Assembly (NCBI RefSeq): GCF_010093535.1
Contig: NW_022985201.1
Coordinates: 310,623-374,622 of the forward strand
Direction: 5' to 3'
Length of the DNA: 64,000 nucleotides
From: Lindgomyces ingoldianus
Lineage: Eukaryota; Ascomycota; Dothideomycetes; Pleosporales; Lindgomycetaceae
Made by a program: the position numbers and the translations under genes. Positions 46,601 to 57,806 of the stretch are shown in pieces (within the stretch, counting starts at the first letter, position 1; every line of letters starts with the position of its first letter). The notes under the pieces were generated by a model, which was not told the DNA's origin, did no database searches, and saw nothing but the letters and a program-made list of their open reading frames with translations.

Positions 46601-48010
46601 ATGCAGCACTTGCAATATCGAATCGATTTTGGTTATTCATCTTTAGTGCACTGGCTACTATAATGATGCGATTTTTCAAATAATTATTTAGTTCTTATCC
46701 GGCCTGTGACGTTCTCCCCCAGTATACGTCGATATCAAGACCTTCGGACCAAATATTTGCCATATCCTCCATTCTTTCAGCAAGGATCTATCAGCTTCCT
46801 TAGATGTGTGGGGGTAGAATTTCGATTTCAAAAAATACTAGGAAGATATCGCAAAGTCAAGCCCGCGGTCAGGTGGAGTCATTATTTCGTGTTCCATAGA
46901 AATTGTGGGATGATCCCATTCACATTCATGGCGCTAACAGAGTCAAGACAATGTTCTGGTGTACTTAAGATTCGCCCGCACCAACTTTCAGCGAAAAATA
47001 GCAGACTTCCCATCGTACTGTGCACATGATTAGGGGTGCTAACAGCTCGAGTTTCTTCATTCTTTTACGATCCCTACCAACCAGCCCGCAGACTTATCAT
47101 CACGCACAAAGCTGGGCAATAGTGTCCTCTGAAGCGATGGTGGGTATTGGATATCGGGCTTTGGGCCTAGCGATAGCATTTACTATACTAGAAATCATTC
47201 TGGTGTTCTTAAGATAGTAAACACGCGTTTTCCTGACTTAAGAAGCGGACTGGAAGATTTTTTCATCACTATAGCTTTAGGGAGAGAGGATGCCATTTGG
47301 GAGGATGGCCTACTGATCATGAAGATTCTGTGTATGGCAATGATCATTGCTATGGGAGGAGGTGAAGTTCTACACTAATTTCTAGACTCCTCTAACATCT
47401 GCTAGTGGAAAGGACAGGCCTAGGGGTATAGAAGTAGAACTTGATACGAACAATCAAAGAAAGGAGATGAAAGCTTCCTTAATCCCGACGTTAATGAGAG
47501 AGAGTCCGATAGTATAGTTCCTACTAATACCTACTCGATTATGACTGCTTAGTTCAGTTAGTCTTCGCTCCGAGTATATTCTACCAGTGATGTATCAATA
47601 CAACCAAAACCTCAATAATGATCTATTATCTGCGAATCTTCCCCTGACTCCGATAATTCATCACGCTTGGAACTCAGTCCTTTGTAGGTGCGATAGCTGG
47701 GGTCACTGGTGACGAAGACTCGATTTAGGGGCGGACAGAGCTCGGAGCAATTCCCAGCGCATAGCCATGATCACGAATGTGACAGCATATTATAGCACGC
47801 ATCAAGAGGGTTTATAGAAAGCCATTTACCTCATATCAGCGCGCGATAGGTCGGTGACAAGTGACAAGGTACGGGGGGAGCTTGGACCACCAAAAGCAAA
47901 TGACGCCGACTCCTACCTGGGCAAGCTCACAGCTCCACCAGATCTGAAGACTTGCCGATTCACTCTCAGCACTGCACCCTGCTCCGTCTACCAGCTCCCA
48001 TCTCCTGTGC
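43609..48010. other. Gene-poor GC-balanced segment
   Basis: 4.4 kb of single-copy-looking DNA. Minus-strand open stretches at 43,783-44,199, 44,174-44,359, 45,142-45,327 and 45,365-45,607 are short, several lack an ATG, and I cannot join them by convincing splice sites. A short perfect inverted repeat (CCATGGTTCAACCATGG) lies near 46,536-46,554. No RNA gene or repeat recognised. It may hold a decayed gene or long regulatory DNA. Confidence 0.45.
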
Positions 48011-48229
48011 ATGCTAGGTCTGCGGCCTCGTCTTAAAGCCCGACCTTCGCTTCTCGATCTCATCCGCAGGCAGAACATTGACGACAACTCGCAGTCGCTT
48101 CCCGTGCTGGTGGCAGACGCACGCCCCATCCATATCCCGCTCCCTTCGAGCCCGCAGATAACACCGCAGATTGAAGCCCCCGGTCCGCCGCCTTACAGCT
48201 TGAAGGACGAGGAGAAGAACGCTTTAAAG
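48011..48229 (+). promoter_or_regulatory. vma1 leader with in-frame upstream ATG
   Basis: An ATG at 48,011 is in frame with the vma1 start at 48,230 and the 73 intervening codons contain no stop. The encoded stretch is proline-rich and unlike known subunit A N-termini, so I treat it as 5' untranslated sequence. An N-terminally extended isoform cannot be excluded from sequence alone. Confidence 0.4.
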
Positions 48230-50390
48230 ATGGCTCCGGTAAGCTTTGTTGTTGCCATGGAGAGGGTGGAAGGGTTGCATGGCTGACTTGGCGGGGCGGC
48301 AGAAAGGTCAGCGAAAGACGATGGAGGTCGGCGAGGACCTGCATGGTATGCATTTCCAGCATGCGCTTAAGGGGTTGGAATTGATGCTAATTTAATTCTA
48401 CAGGCTCCGTGTACTCTATCTCTGGGTACGTCGCCCTGCACAGTATTGCCAATTCGACCGTTCTGCTGACAGTTCAAGACCCGTTATTGTGGCCGAGAAC
48501 ATGATAGGATGTGCTATGTACGAGCTTGTATGTTCTTCTATGGGGCTAGGTATCCTTCAGAGGCTTACAAGGATAGGTGCGTGTTGGTCACGACTCTCTG
48601 GTTGGAGAAGTGATTCGAATCGAGGCCGATAAGGCCACTATCCAGGTCTACGAAGAGACAGGTATGGGGCCTATATACTTAATCGAAGCACAAACTCACG
48701 CTCCATAGCTGGTGTGACAGTGGGGGACCCCGTTGTCGGTTCAGGAAAACCACTCTCCGTCGAACTCGGCCCTGGTTTGATGGAAACCATCTACGACGGA
48801 ATCCAACGGCCCCTCCGAAATATTGCAAACATCTCCAACAGTATTTACATTCCCCGTGGCATCGATGTCCCTTGTCTCGACCGGGAGATCAAGTGGGACT
48901 TCACGCCCGGGAAACTGAAGGTCGGAGACCACATCACTGGCGGTGATGTGTTCGGCTCCGTTTTCGAGAACAGCCTTCTCAACGACCACAAGATTCTACT
49001 GCCTCCAAGAGCTCGAGGTACCATCACTCGGATAGCAGAGAAGGGCAGCTATACGGTGGACGAGAAGATTCTGGAACTGGAGTTCAACGGCGTAAAGACT
49101 GAGTACAGCATGATGCACAACTGGCCTGTCCGTGTGCCTCGCCCTTCTACTGAGAAACTATCTTCAGATCAACCCCTCATTGTTGGTCAACGTGTTCTCG
49201 ACGCACTATTTCCTAGCGTACAAGGTGGCACTGTGTGCATTCCAGGCGCTTTCGGGTGCGGCAAGACTGTCATCAGTCAGTCCTTGTCTAAGTTCTCCAA
49301 CAGTGACATCATTGTCTATGTCGGATGCGGCGAGCGCGGTAATGAAATGGCCGAAGTCTTGATGGAGTTCCCTGATCTGACTACTGAAGTCAACGGCAAG
49401 GAGGAGCCCATCATGAAGCGAACCACGCTCATTGCCAACACATCCAACATGCCCGTGGCTGCCCGGGAAGCCTCCATCTACACGGGTATCACCGTGGCCG
49501 AGTACTTCCGTGATCAAGGCAAGGACGTTGCCATGATGGCTGACTCGTCCTCTCGATGGGCGGAGGCTCTTCGTGAGATTTCGGGTCGTCTCGGGGAAAT
49601 GCCTGCTGATCAAGGCTTCCCTGCCTACTTGGGTGCTAAGTTGGCCTCTTTCTACGAACGTGCTGGCCGTGTCACTGCTTTGGGGAGCCCAGAGCGACAC
49701 GGCAGTGTCAGTATCGTTGGCGCCGTAAGCCCGCCAGGAGGTGATTTATCAGATCCCGTTACTAGCAGCACACTTGGTATCGTGCAAGTCTTCTGGGGTC
49801 TCGATAAGAAGCTCGCTCAACGGAAACATTTCCCATCGGTGAACACATCAATCAGTTACAGCAAATACACCACGTCTCTCGACAAATACTATGCTAAGAA
49901 CAACCCCGAGTTCCCTCGGCTACGAGACCGTATCAAGGAGCTGCTTACAACCTCGGAAGATCTGGACCAAGTCGTGCAGCTGGTGGGTAAATCGGCCTTG
50001 GGCGATCCAGACAAGATTACGCTAGATGTTGCAACGCTGATCAAGGAAGACTTCTTGCAGCAAAACGGCTACTCAGATTACGATCAGTTCTGCCCTCTTT
50101 GGAAAACAGAATGGATGATGAGGGTCATGATGGCGTTCCACGATGAGGCACAGAAGGCTGTCGCTCAGGGCCACAGTTGGGGCAAGATCCGAGACTCGAC
50201 ATCGGAAATCCAGAACCAGCTCCGTAACATGAAGTTTGAGGTGCCGAGCGAAGGCGAAGAGAAGATCACCAAGAAGGTAAGAGTCACGAATACGAGACGA
50301 TTGCGAAGAGGGGTGAAGCTAACTGTGATGCAGTACGAGGAGCTTCACCAGAAGCTCATGGACAAGTTTGCATCAGTTGTAGACGAATAG
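48230..50390 (+). CDS. vma1: V-type proton ATPase catalytic subunit A
   Basis: Catalytic A subunit of the V1 sector; hydrolyses ATP to drive proton pumping into vacuoles and endosomes. Seven exons by my reading: 48,230-48,238; 48,303-48,345; 48,404-48,425; 48,479-48,527; 48,577-48,661; 48,709-50,276; 50,334-50,390, giving 610 aa, the usual length. The N-terminus leads into [15 protein letters not shown], typical of the family. Walker A G-A-F-G-C-G-K-T is at residues 249-256. [11 protein letters not shown] is at 342-352. The ATP synthase alpha/beta signature [10 protein letters not shown] is present. The last intron (57 nt) is a multiple of three without stops, so a naive frame reads through it; conserved K-K/Y-E-E-L-H supports splicing. 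The VDE intein of yeast VMA1 is absent: Y-V-G-C-G-E-R-G-N is uninterrupted. No RIP damage. Upstream of, and co-directional with, vps1. Confidence 0.95.
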
Positions 50391-50847
50391 AGTGTAACTT
50401 TTAGTGGTGAAGGAAACGTTCTGTTTGCATAGCGGACTAGTTCCTCGGTATTTTGTTTGGCAGGAGAAGATAGAATGCGAGTGAATTGCATTTTGTCACC
50501 TAGTGTGGAACACGATAGTTGAATGTGGATGCCTGTTTTGTATGACGACGCCTGGACGCGTCCGATGATGTCTGTCACCAGCAAGTGAATTAATAGTGTG
50601 GCGCAAGTGACGCCACGTTTCGCGGCCCACACCACCCTTGTCCCAGGACGATCACAGACCAGCACAGCTACTCTGAGACCTACCTTCGCATCCAGCACTG
50701 CAGGCGCCCAAAAAGAATAACTGCATCGTACGCCCGCCGCTGCACATACAAACACGCAAACGACCTCCCTCCTGACGCTGCCAACCCCTTCTGACCACCG
50801 CCCTCCCCGCTCGCTGGCCATGGCGACCAACCCAACTGCGTGCGTAC
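50391..50847. promoter_or_regulatory. vma1-vps1 intergenic region
   Basis: 457 bp holding the vma1 3' end and the vps1 promoter. A pyrimidine-rich stretch (50,757-50,815, CTCCCTCCTGACG... CCCTCCCCGCTCGCTGG) precedes the vps1 ATG, as is common in filamentous fungi. An ATG at 50,820 lies in another frame and is a possible upstream start. No TATA box seen. Confidence 0.45.
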
Positions 50848-53213
50848 ATGTCCCTATTCCAGCAGCCCCTCGGAACGCGGTGCGGAATGCTAACCAGCGC
50901 CCCCAGCATCAACGTCAACGACCCCGGGCTCATCACTCTAGTCAACAAGCTGCAGGATGTCTTCACAACAGTAGGAGTAAGTGTAGACGGCAACCGCGAT
51001 GCTCACAACACTGCACTGACACCTAGCACCAGGTGCAAAATCCCATAGATTTGCCCCAGATTGCCGTTGTGGGGTCACAGTCAAGCGGCAAGAGCTCGGT
51101 GTTGGAAAACATTGTAGGCAGAGATTTGTGAGTCGCAACCCCCACCATGCCAGCTGTGTTCTGGGGGGCTCCCCATACTGACCGCTCCCGACCTGCAGCT
51201 TGCCCCGAGGAACCGGCATCGTGACGCGGAGACCGCTCATCCTCCAGCTCATCAACCGCGCCAGCTCCAAACCACAGACGAATGGCGTCAAAGAGGAGAT
51301 CAAGACGTCTGACGCCGAGTCCAACGTCCACGAATGGGGCGAGTTTTTGCATATCCCCGGCCAGAAATTCCATGACTTCAACAAGATAAGGGACGAGATC
51401 GTGCGGGAGACAGACTCCAAGACCGGGCGCAATGCGGGCATTTCGCCGGCCCCCATCAACCTACGTATATACTCACCCAACGTCCTCACCCTGACCCTGG
51501 TTGATCTGCCCGGCCTGACCAAGGTGCCCGTGGGCGACCAGCCGAGGGATATCGAACGCCAGATTAAGGAGATGGTGCTCAAGCAGATCAGCAAGCCCAA
51601 TGCCATAATACTGGCTGTCACGGCTGCGAACACAGATCTGGCAAACTCGGACGGGCTGAAGCTGGCGCGGGAGGTGGACCCGGAAGGACAACGCACAATT
51701 GGCGTGCTGACCAAGGTCGATCTCATGGACGATGGGACTGATGTCGTGGACATTCTGGCAGGCCGCATTATTCCACTGCGTCTAGGCTACGTCCCAGTTG
51801 TCAATCGGGGGCAGAGGGATATCGAGAACAAGAAGGCCATTTCGTATGCCCTCGAGCACGAGCGGCAGTTTTTCGAGAACCACAAGGCGTACCGGAACAA
51901 GGCGGCCTACTGTGGTACGCCGTATCTGGCTCGCAAGCTGAACCTGGTAGGTCCACATCAGTATCTGGGCTCCGGAATGGCTGCTAACACATCCAGATCC
52001 TCATGATGCATATCAAGCAAACCCTGCCCGATATCAAGGCCCGCATCTCTGGTTCGCTCAACAAGTACTCGATGGAGCTTTCGCAACTGGGAGACTCTAT
52101 TCTCGGCAATAGCTCTAACATTATCCTCAACATGATCACGGAAATTAGCAACGAATACCGCGGTGTCCTTGAAGGCAACAACCAAGAACTATCTGCAACT
52201 GAGCTTTCGGGTGGTGCACGTATCTCGTTTGTCTACCATGAGCTTTACGCCAATGGTGTCAAGGCAGTTGATCCCTTCGACCAGGTCAAGGATGTTGATA
52301 TCCGCACTGTTCTCTACAACTCCTCCGGTTCTTCCCCAGCGCTTTTCGTCGGCACCACTGCTTTTGAACTTATCGTCAAGCAGCAGATCAAGCGCCTGGA
52401 AGACCCAAGCTTGAAGTGTGTAAGCTTAGTGTATGACGAATTAATCCGAATTCTAGGTCAGCTCCTCACAAAGCCCATGTTTAGGCGGTACCCAGCATTA
52501 AAGGAGAAGTTCCATGGAGTGGTCGTTTCCTTCTTCAAGAAGGCCATGGACCCTACCAACAAGCTCGTTCGGGACCTGGTTGCAATGGAAGCTTGCTACA
52601 TAAACACTGGCCACCCTGACTTTATTAATGGTTCGCGGGCTATGGCCATCGTATACGAGCGACATACTGCCGCCAAGCCTACGCAAGTTGACCCTAAGAC
52701 TGGAAAGCCACTCCCGCCTACAGTACCTCCTCGAGCGTCTTCCCCCTCCTTACCCACTCTGGATGGGAATGACGGTGCAGGGTTTTTCGGCTCGTTCTTT
52801 GCAAGCAAAAACAAGAAGAAGATGGCAGCTATGGAGCCTCCACCACCCACGCTCAAGGCGTCTGGTACGCTGTCGGAGAAGGAAGCACAGGAAGTTGAAG
52901 TTATCAGTATGCTTTCTCCTATCACTGTTTGCCCCAACCAGCGCTAATCCTATCAACAGAACTTCTTATCACGTCCTACTTCAACATTGTCCGCCGAACA
53001 ATGATCGATATGGTTCCCAAAGCCATAATGCTGAACCTAGTTTCCTGGACAAAAGAGGAAATGCAGCGCGAGCTCCTGGAAAATATGTACAAGGCCGAAG
53101 AGCTGGATGAGCTGCTCAAGGAATCAGAGTACACGGTTCGAAGGAGGAAAGAGTGTCAGCAAATGGTAGAGAGTTTGAAGAAGGCTAGCGAGATTGTCAA
53201 TCAGGTGCAGTAA
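50848..53213 (+). CDS. vps1: Dynamin-family GTPase Vps1
   Basis: Large GTPase for membrane scission in vacuolar protein sorting, and known in fungi for peroxisome fission. Five exons: 50,848-50,976; 51,033-51,127; 51,199-51,946; 51,997-52,906; 52,960-53,213, giving 711 aa, close to the usual 690-710. G1 loop G-S-Q-S-S-G-K-S at residues 57-64; conserved [11 protein letters not shown] at 77-87; G3 D-L-P-G at 177-180; G4 T-K-V-D at 246-249. A dynamin middle domain follows. The variable insert is proline/serine-rich with a K-N-K-K-K patch, and there is no PH or proline-rich tail, as expected for Vps1. The GTPase effector domain begins at about 620 ([13 protein letters not shown]) and runs to the C-terminus. 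The introns are 56, 71, 50 and 53 nt with GT-AG ends. The start is the first ATG in frame; Met14 is an alternative. Confidence 0.95.
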
Positions 53214-53765
53214 ACGGACTTATGATCAGCGGGTTTCATGCACTTGGTAATAAGTCGAGCTAATGAGTATGAAGGAAGCGGAGAGATTGTCGGTCTGGGG
53301 ATGTTAGAGAGTGTAGTGAGAAGCAAGGCCCTAGGAAAGCAGGCCCCGTAGCAGGCAGGGCCGTTAGGAAGCGGAATAGCAAGGTCATGGATAGAAGGGA
53401 CGCAAATTGCGGTCTTGTGCATTTCACTTTGGTTTTGTGGGATGTCTGCAAAGACAAACGAGCTCAGTAGATTTCCCCTCTATTTTTTGGTCTCGCGAGA
53501 TGGAGTCTGCTTACCACATCCGTCGTATCACATCATCTCACTACATATCCCCTTTTCCTGTTCGCGATACACTTGTTTTGATGAGCTGGAGATGTCGAAT
53601 TGTTAGAGTAGATTATCGTAGTAGATTATTGTATCTGCGATTAGTTCCCAACTTTCGGAAGAATCTTCTGTGTGATGGGATACCTAAAGTGAGGCTTGTG
53701 ATGTTCACGATGTGAAGTTAACAGTGTCAGCCATCTTTCGAATCATTTCGGCGCTCCTAAATTTT
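53214..53765. other. Convergent intergenic region vps1 / racemase
   Basis: 552 bp between two stop codons facing each other. It must hold both 3' ends. Short open frames only; nothing else seen. Confidence 0.5.
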
Positions 53766-55096
53766 CTACAGCCTCGACGCCTCCTTCAGTACAAACCCCC
53801 CATTCTCAGCATGATATTGCCTCCCCTTCTTCCACCCCAACCACTGCCCAAGCACTGCCTCTCCCCCACTTCCGGGCTCTAACCCCTTCTCCTCCCATCC
53901 ACTGCCTTCCCATCCGATACCCTGTCCGACAGCAGCCGGTCTTCCCTCATCCCCTTCATGCACCGCGAATGCGGGCGTGGATTTCAGCGTCACAGCAGGT
54001 CGTTGATCGAAGCCTTGTTCCTCCAGCTCGGCTTGTGTGAAGACGGGCGTACAACACGCGTCTGTGCCGTCAAAGATGGACTCCCATTCTGCGCGGGACT
54101 TGGTTTTGAAGACTTTGGTGAAGAAGTCGGTGAGGGTGGGCCAGTCGGCGCGGTTGTCGCGGTTACCGGGGAGGGAGTCGGAGGTGAGGTTGAGGCCGCG
54201 GAGGAGGGCGGCGTAGAATTGCGGTTCGATTGCTCCGCTGAGGATGGGAGTTAGTACAGCTATGTGTGAGAGAGAATGTAGAAAGTGTATTAGACGGGGG
54301 GCGAACATACACAGCCATATACTTCCCATCACTCGTCTCATAAGTGCCATAAAACGGCGCACCCCCATCCAACATATTCGTCCCCCTCTCCCTCCTCCAA
54401 ACCTCCGTCTTCGTCCCCAGTCTCGGCATCGTCGCCAGTATCGCGCTACCATCCACCATATTCGCCTCCACCACCTGCCCAAAACCTGACTTCTCTCGCG
54501 CGAGCAATGCAAGGAGGATACCGAGGAAACACATGGTGCCGCCGCCGGCGAAATCCCCGACCACGTTGCCAGGTGGATACGGTTTCTCCCCCTTCCGGCC
54601 GAACATGGAGAGTACACCGGACACGGCGATGTAGTTTATATCGTGGCCAGCCATCATCGCGTATTTTCCATCGCGCCGGAAGCCGGTCATGCGACCCACA
54701 ACCAGCCTCGGATTTATCTTCATCAACACATCTTCGGGTCCTAATCCGGCTTTCTCAAGGACACCGGGACGGAAGGGATCGATGAGGACGTCGACGGTTG
54801 GGATGATCTTTTTGACTAGCGCGAGACCAGCGGGCGATTTTATGTTCACACATATGGAGGATTTGCGACGGGTGAGCTGGTCAGATGTGGGTGTTGGGTG
54901 TGCGGAAGCGCGGTCGAGACGAAGGACCGTGGCGCCGTAATCAGCGAGGAGCATGCCGGTGAAGGGGCCTAGGGGTCTGTTAGCTTTGTGTGTCTTCCAT
55001 GACGATGGGATAAGATTGCGTGCCTGGAGCCAGTCCTGCAAATTCGAGGACGCGAATTCCTGAGAGGGGCGGCGGTTGAGGGGATTGTTCTGGCAT
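53766..55096 (-). CDS. Alpha-methylacyl-CoA racemase-like (CoA-transferase family III), peroxisomal
   Basis: Class III CoA-transferase/racemase fold; racemases of this group interconvert 2R and 2S methyl-branched acyl-CoAs so that they can enter beta-oxidation. Three exons on the minus strand: 55,096-55,024; 54,968-54,311; 54,237-53,766, giving 400 aa, near the family length. Residues matching the racemase catalytic set are present: H133 in A-G-H-D-I-N-Y, D163 in G-D-F-A-G-G-G and E248 in G-A-I-E-P-Q-F. The protein ends S-R-L, a canonical PTS1 signal, which points to peroxisomes. The first intron (55,023-54,969) begins GC and ends AG; the frame and the conserved L-A-P-G-P-F require this junction. 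The second (54,310-54,238) is GT-AG. An in-frame ATG exists 79 codons upstream (55,333), but the added stretch is not like the family. The exact substrate is unknown. Confidence 0.88.
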
Positions 55097-55604
55097 AGTG
55101 ACCAGGGGGAGGGAGCCTAATGTGGATGAGTGTGAGATTGGTTGCTCTGGAATAGAGAAAGCGAGAGAGAAAGGAGAGGGGATTGCATGGCAGGTAGATA
55201 CATGTTCGACGTCGATATGTATGGTTCGGTCGGCCGTTGGGGACGCACGGCTAACCGTTTCCCCCGCGGGGAGCAGGATCTCCAGGCGGACCGAGGTGGT
55301 TTTGTGCTCGGGGTGTGTTTGCAGCGTTTGCATGCCATCTATTATGCTTATCGATAATTAGTCGACCCTTACGGACGCTCCTGTAGGGTGCAAGATAGGG
55401 TGACAGGCAGCAACAGCAACGGCAACACCTTCAACACTTTTGACTTCTCCCGCAAGGGTGATGACAACGAACATAAGTTCTCGATGTTGCATGCCTCAGC
55501 CCGTTCTCCTGTCCAGACACCCTCCCAGCGAGGCTGAATAGTTATATATGATACAAAGGAAACAGGCAACTCGCTCTGATACCTTCCTGGCCTGACGGCA
55601 TGCC
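55097..55604. promoter_or_regulatory. Shared divergent promoter, racemase and amidase
   Basis: 508 bp between two divergent start codons. One CCGAGG (55,291-55,296) matches the core of the fungal oleate-response element bound by FarA/FarB-type factors. A single 6-mer can occur by chance in this length, so this is weak evidence. An ATG at 55,600, five bases before the amidase start and out of frame with it, could reduce its translation. Confidence 0.35.
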
Positions 55605-57194
55605 ATGGCGCCGACGACTCGGTCGAAGACAGCTGAAGTCATGCACGTGCCTGACGGTACTTCGCACATAGAGCTTTCGTCCACTCTCCACCGACGAACA
55701 CTTTCATGCGATCGCGACTCACCGCAGTCCCTCATGGATGCCCTTTCAGACGCCTCCTCCTTCGATGAAGAACACCCGCCCATATACACCATAGACCTCA
55801 GCCTCTCCCCATCCCAGCGCTACATCTCCGTCGCACGGGACTACAAACTAATCCTAGAATCTCTACCCTACATCTTTGACGAGCTTCTTGAAAGCGTAAA
55901 TCTCCCCAAAAAGACATTCCACCGGATTGCGCGCGCCGTGCTGCGCAAGATGCATAGTAAGGAACAGACAGAGGAGTTGAGGGGAATAAGTCGTGTCTCT
56001 GGAGTGAGAATGAGTATGTTGGTGGCGTATAATGTTCTGCTGGATTTGTTCATGGGATGCACGAGTGGGGGAATTTGTGTGAAGGAGGAGCGGAAGGAGC
56101 ATAGCGGGGAAGGGGGAGAGAGGGTAATGATGCATTTCAGGACCCTGGATTGGGGGATGTCGGCGCTGAGGAAAGCCGTTGTGCAGTATGAATTTGTGGA
56201 GAAAAAAGGGGGCCCTGTCGTTGCGACATCTATCGGGTATGTGGGCTTTGTTGGGGTGTTAACGGGAGTGAGGTGGGTTCTCCTTGCCTCTAGTCTAACC
56301 CGTACAAAACGTGCAGGGTTGGGCAAAAACATCGCCAGCCGTGCACATATCCTGCCCTGTTAGCTCGACTCCTTCCCGACCGATGCTGATTGTGACAGAC
56401 CAGGCCTAAGTGTATCCCTGAACTTCCGACCCTACCACAACAACGACGATTCCCGATGGTCTAACACCAAGTTCTACATTCATCATTTGCTCGTCCTCCT
56501 TGGATTTCGACCGTGTATCTCGTCTCATATCCGCGATTTCATCCTTAAGAAAACAAAAAACTCTCACCCCTATTTCTGGATGGGACCTATGCCATCACCA
56601 ACCACACGTCTCCCTCTCCCTAGTCTTGCTCACATCCTCAAAGCCTTCCCCGCCATCCCAACCACCGCCGCCTACCTCATTCTCTCTGATGGAGACCACA
56701 CAGCTGTCCTTGAAAAAGACCGTATCACTGCCCAATCCATACTCTCCTCGTCCTTCATTACAGCCACAAACCACGATGTATCGTACGAGCTGCCCTCGGT
56801 AACTGGAGTTCAAGCTGCGCAGGCTACGCACTCGAAAACCCACCACTTCGGCATTGGCATGAAGGATCTCGTTGAAGAAAGCATGGATCGGAAACGTTGT
56901 ATGGTTGCAAAGTGGGAGCGGCGGTGCAGAAGCCTAAGACAGAAACAGAAACAGGAACCTGAACAGAGCCAGCACCAACGGCTATCGACGGGGCGCAGGA
57001 GGCGACGAGATGTGGCACTGCAACTGGAGAAGGACGAGGGTTATGTGAGCTTTAATGAACTAAAAGAATGGCTGCTGGAGTTTCCGACTACGAATGATGA
57101 GACGCATTTTGTTACCATCATGGACCCACGGAAGGGGACGGTCGAGTGGGTGAGGATGTTTGAGGAAGGTGAGGCTGTGAAGCTAGATCGTTGA
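55605..57194 (+). CDS. Acid ceramidase / N-acylethanolamine acid amidase-like hydrolase
   Basis: N-terminal-nucleophile-type amidase of the acid ceramidase/NAAA family, which cleaves the amide bond of N-acyl lipids. Two exons, 55,605-56,272 and 56,399-57,194, giving 487 aa. Intron 126 nt, GT-AG; the joint G-V-R/P-G-L-S keeps the frame. The catalytic residues of the family are all visible: nucleophile C152 in G-C-T-S-G-G, R179 and D182 in F-R-T-L-D-W, and N231 in S-L-N-F-R. In animal homologues the chain is cut just before this cysteine. No signal peptide or hydrophobic start is seen, unlike lysosomal animal enzymes, so it may be intracellular. A basic insert R-R-R-R-R-D at residues 422-427 (coordinates 56,994-57,011) is unusual. 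Substrate unknown. Confidence 0.85.
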
Positions 57195-57806
57195 GTTGAT
57201 TACCGCATTCAACGTTCCGCTGTATGGGACGGTTGGAACGCTCGTAGTGCATGATAGCTTCCAGTGCTCGACTAAGAGCTTTGGTCGGCTACATGCAATG
57301 CGTTCGTAGCTCCCTTTCACATCCATCGGGCTCAACACGTCAGGGGCCGGTCAACTCAACTCAGTAGGTAATGTCCAATATCTCTAGCTCGGATAACCTA
57401 TTCGGTTTCCCTGGCCACCATACCCCTCAAATCTTTCACCTTTCTCTGCCTCACCCCGTCTGTCTTTCACAGAATATTATTGCTCTCTGTCGAATTTCAG
57501 TTACACAGCCAGATTTCTCGTTCATCAGCCGACATAATATAGAACATAGCAAGTCAGGGGGCTAGTTTGAAATTAGAACTGACGTTTGCATCCTAATGAG
57601 TTCTCGCTTTTCTAGGAAGAGGGTTAATATGAGGGACTATATCCTAGTTGTGGCCCACATTACGTCATAGCGTTACTGTAGAGTAACCTTGCGGGAAATA
57701 TTAAATACAAGCATGTCCTCAACTTCACAGCTTACCAATGCTGCATGCTTTTACTGAGCATAGAACGCGACAAGGGTAGTTAGCGACAAATATTTGTATC
57801 CTACTA
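57195..57806. other. Intergenic end of the gene island
   Basis: 612 bp of GC-balanced DNA after the amidase gene. No gene seen. Composition changes abruptly at 57,807 with the TIR of C4; the preceding TA (57,805-57,806) is the insertion site. Confidence 0.55.

Noticed and set aside
46007..47217. Several 60-107 codon plus-strand frames
   Set aside because: Short, composition not protein-like, no motifs.
49320..49345. Intein in vma1
   Set aside because: The usual insertion site (V-G-C-G-E-R-G-N) is continuous and the protein has normal length.
50820..51026. ATG at 50,820 as vps1 start
   Set aside because: Wrong frame; the conserved L-V-N-K-L-Q-D-V-F motif follows only from the frame of 50,848.
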